Assembly: GCF_001553115.1 (NCBI RefSeq)
Contig: NZ_KQ960182.1
Coordinates: 211,844 to 275,843, forward strand
Length of the DNA stretch: 64,000 bases
Direction of reading: 5' to 3'
From: Aedoeadaptatus coxii
GTDB taxonomy: Bacteria; Bacillota; Clostridia; Tissierellales; Peptoniphilaceae
Part shown: positions 59,636-64,000 of the stretch, in pieces
How positions within the stretch are numbered: the stretch's first letter is position 1
Layout of the letters: every line of letters begins with the position of its first letter
The notes under the pieces: generated by a model
Databases searched by the model: none
What the model was told of the DNA's origin: nothing
What the model saw: the letters and a program-made list of their open reading frames with translations, nothing else
Position numbers and translations under genes: made by a program

Positions 59636-60394
59636 ATGAACAATAAATTTAATATGACAGTTCCACAAAATATTGCTTTTGCCAAACGCAATTTAGTGGA
59701 CAGCATTTATAATAGTGCCAGACTCGAAGGTTTAAATGTTACCTTTCCAGAAACATATACCATTCTTGAAAAAGCTAAAATGCAGAATGTAGATATTTCT
59801 ACCGTCAGTACCATTCTAAATTTAAAACACGCATGGCAATTTCTTTTAAAAAACATCGAAGAACCTATCACTCTTGATTTTATTAAAGACCTTCATTATG
59901 AAATAGCAAAAGATGAAGCTCTTGCATGGGGAGAACTCCGGACAGGTCGTGTTGGTATTGGTGGGACAGATTACGTACCTCCTATCCCGAAAGAAAACGA
60001 AGCTAAAATCAAACTATCATCTTTTGAGGAAATAGATAATACGACGGAAAGAGCGATCGAACGAATGCTTTGGATGATGAAGGCTCAACTTTTCTGGGAC
60101 GGTAATAAACGAACCGCTTCCCTTATTGCTAACAAAGATCTTATTTCACATGGCAATGGAATTTTAACCATTTCTGAAAAAGATATTTTGGAGTTTAATA
60201 CTCTCTTGAGCGATTTCTATTCCACAGATCAAAAAGGTAAACTTAAAGAAATGATTTACGATAAGGGGATTAGCGGAGTAGAGTTAAAAGAAAAGCAACT
60301 CCCCTCTTACGACGAAATGAAAAAACGAGCTCAAGGAAAACTTCAAGCTTCAAAAGACGAAGATACACGTGAACAAAATAATTTAGAAAGATAG
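59636..60394 (+). CDS. Fic-family protein lacking the catalytic histidine
   Basis: 252 aa. The Fic core reads QLFWDGNKRTAS, with Gln151 where active enzymes have His; the anion-hole residues DGN and Arg are kept. An inhibitory-type motif SARLEG (Ser27, Glu31) is present. Without His it is unlikely to AMPylate and may use another nucleotide chemistry or regulate the neighbouring Fic. CGGAGG precedes ATG 59636. The 52-base gap suggests co-transcription with the first fic. Confidence 0.85.
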   Translation: MNNKFNMTVPQNIAFAKRNLVDSIYNSARLEGLNVTFPETYTILEKAKMQNVDISTVSTILNLKHAWQFLLKNIEEPITLDFIKDLHYEIAKDEALAWGELRTGRVGIGGTDYVPPIPKENEAKIKLSSFEEIDNTTERAIERMLWMMKAQLFWDGNKRTASLIANKDLISHGNGILTISEKDILEFNTLLSDFYSTDQKGKLKEMIYDKGISGVELKEKQLPSYDEMKKRAQGKLQASKDEDTREQNNLER

Positions 60395-60416
60395 TCTATT
60401 TTTTCTCATGAGTCTG

Positions 60417-60458
60417 AAGCCAATGATTGGAAAATATATTTTCAGTCGTTGGCTTTTT
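60417..60458 (+). terminator. Terminator of the fic operon
   Basis: Stem AAGCCAATGA / TCGTTGGCTT (wobble pair) with a longer AT-rich inner stem, followed by TTTTCT, 22 bases after the second fic stop. Confidence 0.75.
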
Positions 60459-60582
60459 CTATTCCTCACTAATATTTGATATAATCAAAGTAATCTAAAT
60501 TTACCTTTTTTCACACAAAAGAATACGCAGACATTAGTGATCTGAATTTACAATTATAAGAGTACCTATGGAGCAAGATTAT

Positions 60583-60752
60583 TTACAAGGACTCTTTGCC
60601 TATTTTCAATAGGTGACGAGTCCTTGTAAGTTACAATTCTTGTAACATAGCAAGCGAGTACCTTGGATATCCATTTTGAAAAAATAAATCTCCAAGGCTT
60701 GTTGAGGAGTTCCCCAAACCCCCGAAATAAATTTTGGATTTTCAAAATTTAT
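60583..60752 (+). other. Inverted-repeat cluster, candidate oriT/relaxosome region
   Basis: Gene-less region (60459-60803) with four inverted repeats in 170 bases: TTACAAGGACTC / GAGTCCTTGTAA (60583-60594, 60618-60629) enclosing CCTATT / AATAGG; GTTACAA / TTGTAAC (60630-60646); CCTTGGA / TCCAAGG (60661-60667, about 60691-60697); ATAAATTTTG / CAAAATTTAT (60727-60736, 60743-60752). None is followed by a T run. Location directly before mobC and the relaxase is the usual place for an origin of transfer. The nick site cannot be fixed by eye. Confidence 0.5.
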
Positions 60753-60803
60753 GGGATAATCCCGAACCCTTATTAAACTATTTTTATGAAAGGAATTTAA
60801 GCT

Positions 60804-61163
60804 ATGAGTGAAAAAAGATACCGAGATCAGCAGATGCTTTTAAGATTTACTTCTGAAGAAAAAGAATTCTTCGAAACCCTTTTTGAAAAAAGTCGATTTA
60901 CTAATCGCAATGATTTTATTATCCACCTACTCCGCCATCGTAAAATAATTAATGTCCGACTAAATGACGGTCAGCTAAATGCTATGCACGTTTCTCTCTC
61001 CCAGATTGGAAATAATATAAATCAAATTGCTCGAAGAATAAATTCTACCAACTCAATTTACCAAGATGACATTAATGATATTTTAGAAATTAAAAACCAA
61101 TTGGAAGATATTCGTACCAATCTTCATTTCCTATGTAAGACGTTTAATGTTCAGAGGACATAA
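60804..61163 (+). CDS. mobC: Mobilization accessory protein MobC-type
   Basis: 119 aa. Ribbon-helix-helix-like N-terminus (RYRDQQMLLRFTSEEKEFFE) and a MobC C-terminal helix (LSQIGNNINQIARRINSTN). MobC proteins bind oriT and help the relaxase open it. AAAGGAATT precedes ATG 60804; the relaxase starts three bases after its stop. Confidence 0.88.
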   Translation: MSEKRYRDQQMLLRFTSEEKEFFETLFEKSRFTNRNDFIIHLLRHRKIINVRLNDGQLNAMHVSLSQIGNNINQIARRINSTNSIYQDDINDILEIKNQLEDIRTNLHFLCKTFNVQRT

Positions 61164-61166
61164 GTT

Positions 61167-62870
61167 ATGGCTATTATTGTAAAAGGTAAGCCAATTAAGT
61201 CCACGTTGCAGAAGGCAATTAATTATGTTGCAGACGCTTATAAAACTGAAAACAGTATTTTAGTTTCAGCGTATGGCACTAGTATTGATTATGGAGAAAG
61301 AGATTTTTTAGAAATCTGGAACACGAATACAAATCCACAAAAGAAAGTATTAGCAAGACACTTCAAACAGTCCTTTGCTCCGGGAGAAGTATCTCCTGAA
61401 GAAGCACACGAAATAGCCTTGGAATTTTGCGAGCGTTTTTTAAAAGGTGAGTATCAATACGTGGTGGGAACACACGTCGATACGAACTGTATTCATAACC
61501 ACATTCTTTTTAATAACATACGAATGACGGATTTTAAAGCCTATAAGATTACAAAAGATATTCCTGTTATTAGGCAAATTAATGATGACATTTGTAAAGA
61601 ACACGGACTATCCATTATTGATCCCGATAAAGAAAAAGAATTTCTAAACGACCACCTTCGAAACACGAGGTCATATTATGAGGATATGTGTTTAAAAAAA
61701 GGGCTGTCATGGAAAGCAAAAATTCAATCCGGGATCGATCTATGTATTGAACAAGCAACAAGCTATGACAGTTTTCTTTTATTAATCGAAGACATTGGGC
61801 TTATTTATGATGACAACGGAAAGTATTTAAAAGTTAAATTCCCGGAACAACAAAAGTTTACAAGGTGCAAGGAACAAACACTCGGAAAAGACTACACACG
61901 TGAGGCTATTCAAACTCGCATCGAACTAGAAGTGGAAATAAAAAATCAAATTGAAAACAAGCCGAAGATGTATATGCAAGATCCTAATTTTATCAAGCAA
62001 ACAAAGCAAAAAATTCAGGACGATCTTCATACTATGCTCAGCGAAGAAAAGACGTTTCGTGATTTTATGGAGCGTTTTTACTCTCTAGGTTACAGTTATG
62101 ATCCCGATGAAAAGGTCTATATGCTCGAAGATAATCTTCGAACTATTACTTGTCCGGAAGCTAGACTCAGTAAAAAATATCATATGGGACAAATACAAGC
62201 TGTATATCGCGAAGCCGACATCGATGTTTATAAACAACAATTCGTCGATTATAAAGTCATCAATCGAACAAAATATGCTATGGAGTCAGCTATAAAATAT
62301 GCTTCATCTTACGACGAATTTTTAAACGAGATGAAGAAGAAACAATATGATTTCAAGGAGTACCGTGGCGAACTCTACCTGAAACATTCAAGCGATGAAG
62401 AATTTACGCTTATACACCCTACCACTTTTGGAACGGACTATACCAAAGAAATGATCAGTTTTAACATTCAGCATAAAACAATCGGTCAAGAAGATGTACG
62501 CATGATTCGTTTTGAAAAAGGTCTTAATCAGAATGAGATCTTAATGAGAAATATGACGATGATGAACGAGAACTATCTGCTCTTAAAAAAACATGGCATT
62601 AATAGTTTCTCAGAAATTACAGCAGTAATTAATTTCAACAACAACATTCAGAAGGAAAACAATGATCGAATTAAAGAGATCAAAGAGCTTACAGGAGGCT
62701 ATTTAACGGATTTAAAATTAAAGTCTGAGCTAACGGACCTCTATAACGATAATCGTCGTTTAAAGGCTTCTGTGGCAAACCTTCATAAAATTCATGATAA
62801 CTACTCACGATATTTGGAACTTAATGATCGATCAAAAGAAAGACTAGATAAAGGTACGCCTAGCCGTTAA
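61167..62870 (+). CDS. mobA: MOBP-type relaxase
   Basis: 567 aa. N-terminal relaxase domain: a catalytic Tyr candidate in LQKAINYVADAYK, motif II-like ARHFKQSF, and the metal-binding triad GTHVDTNCIHNHILFNN (His103, His110, His112). The rest contains helical repeats and a C-terminal coiled-coil segment. It nicks and covers the element's DNA for transfer by a helper conjugation apparatus. No T4SS genes are nearby, so the element is mobilizable rather than self-transmissible as far as visible. Confidence 0.92.
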   Translation: MAIIVKGKPIKSTLQKAINYVADAYKTENSILVSAYGTSIDYGERDFLEIWNTNTNPQKKVLARHFKQSFAPGEVSPEEAHEIALEFCERFLKGEYQYVVGTHVDTNCIHNHILFNNIRMTDFKAYKITKDIPVIRQINDDICKEHGLSIIDPDKEKEFLNDHLRNTRSYYEDMCLKKGLSWKAKIQSGIDLCIEQATSYDSFLLLIEDIGLIYDDNGKYLKVKFPEQQKFTRCKEQTLGKDYTREAIQTRIELEVEIKNQIENKPKMYMQDPNFIKQTKQKIQDDLHTMLSEEKTFRDFMERFYSLGYSYDPDEKVYMLEDNLRTITCPEARLSKKYHMGQIQAVYREADIDVYKQQFVDYKVINRTKYAMESAIKYASSYDEFLNEMKKKQYDFKEYRGELYLKHSSDEEFTLIHPTTFGTDYTKEMISFNIQHKTIGQEDVRMIRFEKGLNQNEILMRNMTMMNENYLLLKKHGINSFSEITAVINFNNNIQKENNDRIKEIKELTGGYLTDLKLKSELTDLYNDNRRLKASVANLHKIHDNYSRYLELNDRSKERLDKGTPSR

Positions 62871-62986
62871 ATGATTCTCTAAGATATAAAATGTCGGAGC
62901 ATTATGGGTTATAAAGTATCCATTGGGTGTTTGAAAATGTGACGAACCCGGAGCAAAAACTAATGACGGTAACGGAGAGAAAGTAG

Positions 62987-63214
62987 TTTAAAAAGAGCCA
63001 CAGTCTTTTAAAGAAACCGACAAAGAACTTAACAGAAGATGAAAAGTTCGTTGTCGCCATCTTGTTTAAAACGAGCGATGCTATTCGTACCGCTTATATT
63101 TTAGAAGAAGGCTTTACCGTTCTATCTCATCAAAAAATCTCTGCTATGACAGCTCTAACACAGTGGATGGAAGAAGCTAAAAAAGCGGTCAAAAAAAGTG
63201 GCGATACTGCTTAA
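62987..63214 (+). pseudogene. ISL3-family transposase, C-terminal remnant
   Basis: An open stretch, after an in-frame TAG at 62984-62986, reads FKKSHSLLKKPTKNLTEDEK, then FKTSDAIRTAYILEEGF, and ends at TAA 63212-63214. This is the C-terminal region of ISL3-type DDE transposases (LLKxPxxLTExE and AYxLKE blocks). The catalytic core is absent. It has no start codon or ribosome binding site. A short repeat GTCGGAGCA lies on both sides (62893 and 63275). Confidence 0.65.
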
Positions 63215-63289
63215 GCGCTTAGAAAAACTAGTTCAGCGAGGTTACCAGCAGCTTTAATTACCTGTAGAAAAAAGGTCGGAGCACTATAA

Positions 63290-63603
63290 AGTGACCCCAT
63301 AAAGTTGGACTTAATCGAGTAAGCATTTCGCTTGCTCGATTTTGTTTTACATAACATTTGTTCTATGCAGATTGCATCTGTTCACGGTATTGCTTTGGAC
63401 TCAAGCCTCCTAACTTTTCTTTGATTCGATCACTGTTTTATTTCTAGTGCGCATTAACCCTTCATCGCCAAAATGTCTGTAATTATTCACCCATAGTCTA
63501 AGAACAGATTTTCATTTTGGTATTTCATTGCCAAGTCACGGTAACTTGACTTCCCGGATAAATATTCCTCGACAATTTTCTTTTTCAACCTTGAATTTAC
63601 AAT
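63290..63603 (-). pseudogene. IS3-family (IS150-like) element, internally deleted and frameshifted
   Basis: On the minus strand, translations across frames give the orfA parts KKIVEEYLSGKSSYRDLAMK and LRLWVNNYRHFGDEGLMRTR, then directly the orfB C-terminus RIKEKLGGLSPKQYREQMQ ending at TAG (63363-63365). The DDE catalytic part is deleted, and the orfA segments are in different frames. The terminal-repeat-like sequence GTGACCCCATAAAGTTGGAC is at 63291-63310. Inactive remnant. Confidence 0.75.
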
Positions 63604-63678
63604 CTAAGTGCAACAAAAAATGATTCACCGTTTTCTGGTAAAATTATGTCGACGAAAACCAATCAACCAGTAGGAACG

Positions 63679-64000
63679 ATGAATCACTATTTTCATTTTA
63701 CACTAAAAGAGCGTGAGTCGCTAAAGCATTATATGGATATTGGCCTAAATCAATCTGAAATCGCAACAAAGTTAGGACGCAACAAATCCTCAATTTGCCG
63801 TGAGATAAAGAGAAACTCTTTACAAGGAAGTTATTTACCTTGTGACGCACAGGCACTTTATGCCACTAGAAGAAAAGTATGTCGTCCTCGAAAGAAGTTA
63901 GACGATACCGTCCTTTTCCAAAAGGTAAAGTCGTTATTCTTAGAGCATCAGTGGTCTCCGGAACAGATTGCTGCCCGTTTAAAATACGAAGAGAGTGTTT
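63679..64000 (+). CDS. IS30-family transposase (N-terminal part; runs off the window)
   Basis: Open from ATG 63679 (AGTAGGAACG upstream) to the window end, 107 codons. N-terminal helix-turn-helix: FTLKERESLKHYMDIGLNQS, EIATKLGRNKSSICREIKRN, the classic IS30 motif, followed by LFLEHQWSPEQIAARLKYE. The catalytic DDE domain lies beyond the edge, so intactness is unknown. The left end of the IS should lie at about 63600-63660. Confidence 0.82.
   Translation, partial: MNHYFHFTLKERESLKHYMDIGLNQSEIATKLGRNKSSICREIKRNSLQGSYLPCDAQALYATRRKVCRPRKKLDDTVLFQKVKSLFLEHQWSPEQIAARLKYEESV

Noticed and set aside
60583..60629. Transcription terminator for the long hairpin upstream of mobC
   Set aside because: The stem is followed by GTTACAATT rather than a T run, and the fic operon already has a terminator 125 bases earlier.
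1..64000. CRISPR arrays and rRNA genes
   Set aside because: No regularly spaced repeats or rRNA-like segments were seen; the only RNA genes recognised are the two tRNA-Leu genes and the tRNA remnant.

Overview
The window looks like chromosome of a low-to-mid-GC Gram-positive obligate anaerobe, probably a coccoid member of the Tissierellia/Peptoniphilaceae. Supporting features are a single-polypeptide pyruvate:ferredoxin oxidoreductase, a clostridial-order Rnf operon (rnfCDGEAB), pyruvate carboxylase, HPr kinase, a Firmicutes L21-Prp-L27 cluster with a Prp cleavage site on L27, AGGAGG-type ribosome binding sites nearly everywhere, and mreC/mreD without an adjacent mreB. The species call is inference. 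Nearly all genes lie on the minus strand; the plus-strand exceptions are pyc, the Ltp-like secreted protein and the mobile island at the right end.

Layout. 1-1.1 kb: cobalamin genes cbiB and the start of cbiK. 1.2-4.6 kb: pyruvate carboxylase (+). 4.7-7.0 kb: an orphan OmpR-type two-component system with a 63-aa membrane protein. 7.0-13.6 kb: a complete phosphate regulon (pstSCAB-phoU-phoP-phoR) with PhoP-box-like direct repeats before pstS and again before pstC. 13.8-16.9 kb: an amino-acid-type ABC transporter with an embedded DUF169 protein. 17.2-20.1 kb: poorly characterised envelope proteins, including a secreted-protein gene split by one in-frame TGA, a pair of paralogous membrane proteins, and a 22-codon ORF just upstream of them. 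20.3-23.9 kb: PFOR. 23.9-31.8 kb: a housekeeping operon (obgE, yhbY, nadD, yqeK, LCP ligase, rsfS, ridA, comEA, uvrC, hprK). 31.9-33 kb: rplU-prp-rpmA. 33-43.4 kb: eetA-like, eetB-like, maf, radC, mreC, mreD, an unusually large PBP2, a radical-SAM pair, and an RNase E/G. 43.5-48.5 kb: Rnf. 48.8-50.2 kb: a carboxyltransferase plus biotin carrier pair. 50.3-50.6 kb: two tRNA-Leu genes. 50.8-55.7 kb: polA, coaE and an oligopeptide-type binding lipoprotein. 56-58.4 kb: two secreted proteins with copper-amine-oxidase-like repeats.

58.5-64 kb is the left end of an integrated mobilizable island. A roughly 20-base 3' tRNA remnant at 58529 still sits next to the old tRNA terminator and marks an attachment site. 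It is followed by integrase-arm-like direct repeats, two Fic-domain genes (one lacking the catalytic His), a region dense in inverted repeats that is a candidate oriT, mobC, a MOBP-type relaxase, and a graveyard of ISL3, IS3 and IS30 family insertion sequences. The intact tRNA and the integrase should lie beyond the right edge.

Functional links. PFOR makes reduced ferredoxin that Rnf can oxidise against NAD+ to pump ions. Pyruvate carboxylase supplies oxaloacetate. The EetA/EetB-like pair directly downstream of rnfB suggests an extra extracytosolic flavin/redox function coupled to the flavinylated Rnf subunits. The most interesting candidates for follow-up are that pair, the DUF169 transporter cassette, the short ORF/membrane-paralogue locus, the BC-less carboxyltransferase pair, and the island with its candidate oriT and tandem Fic genes.
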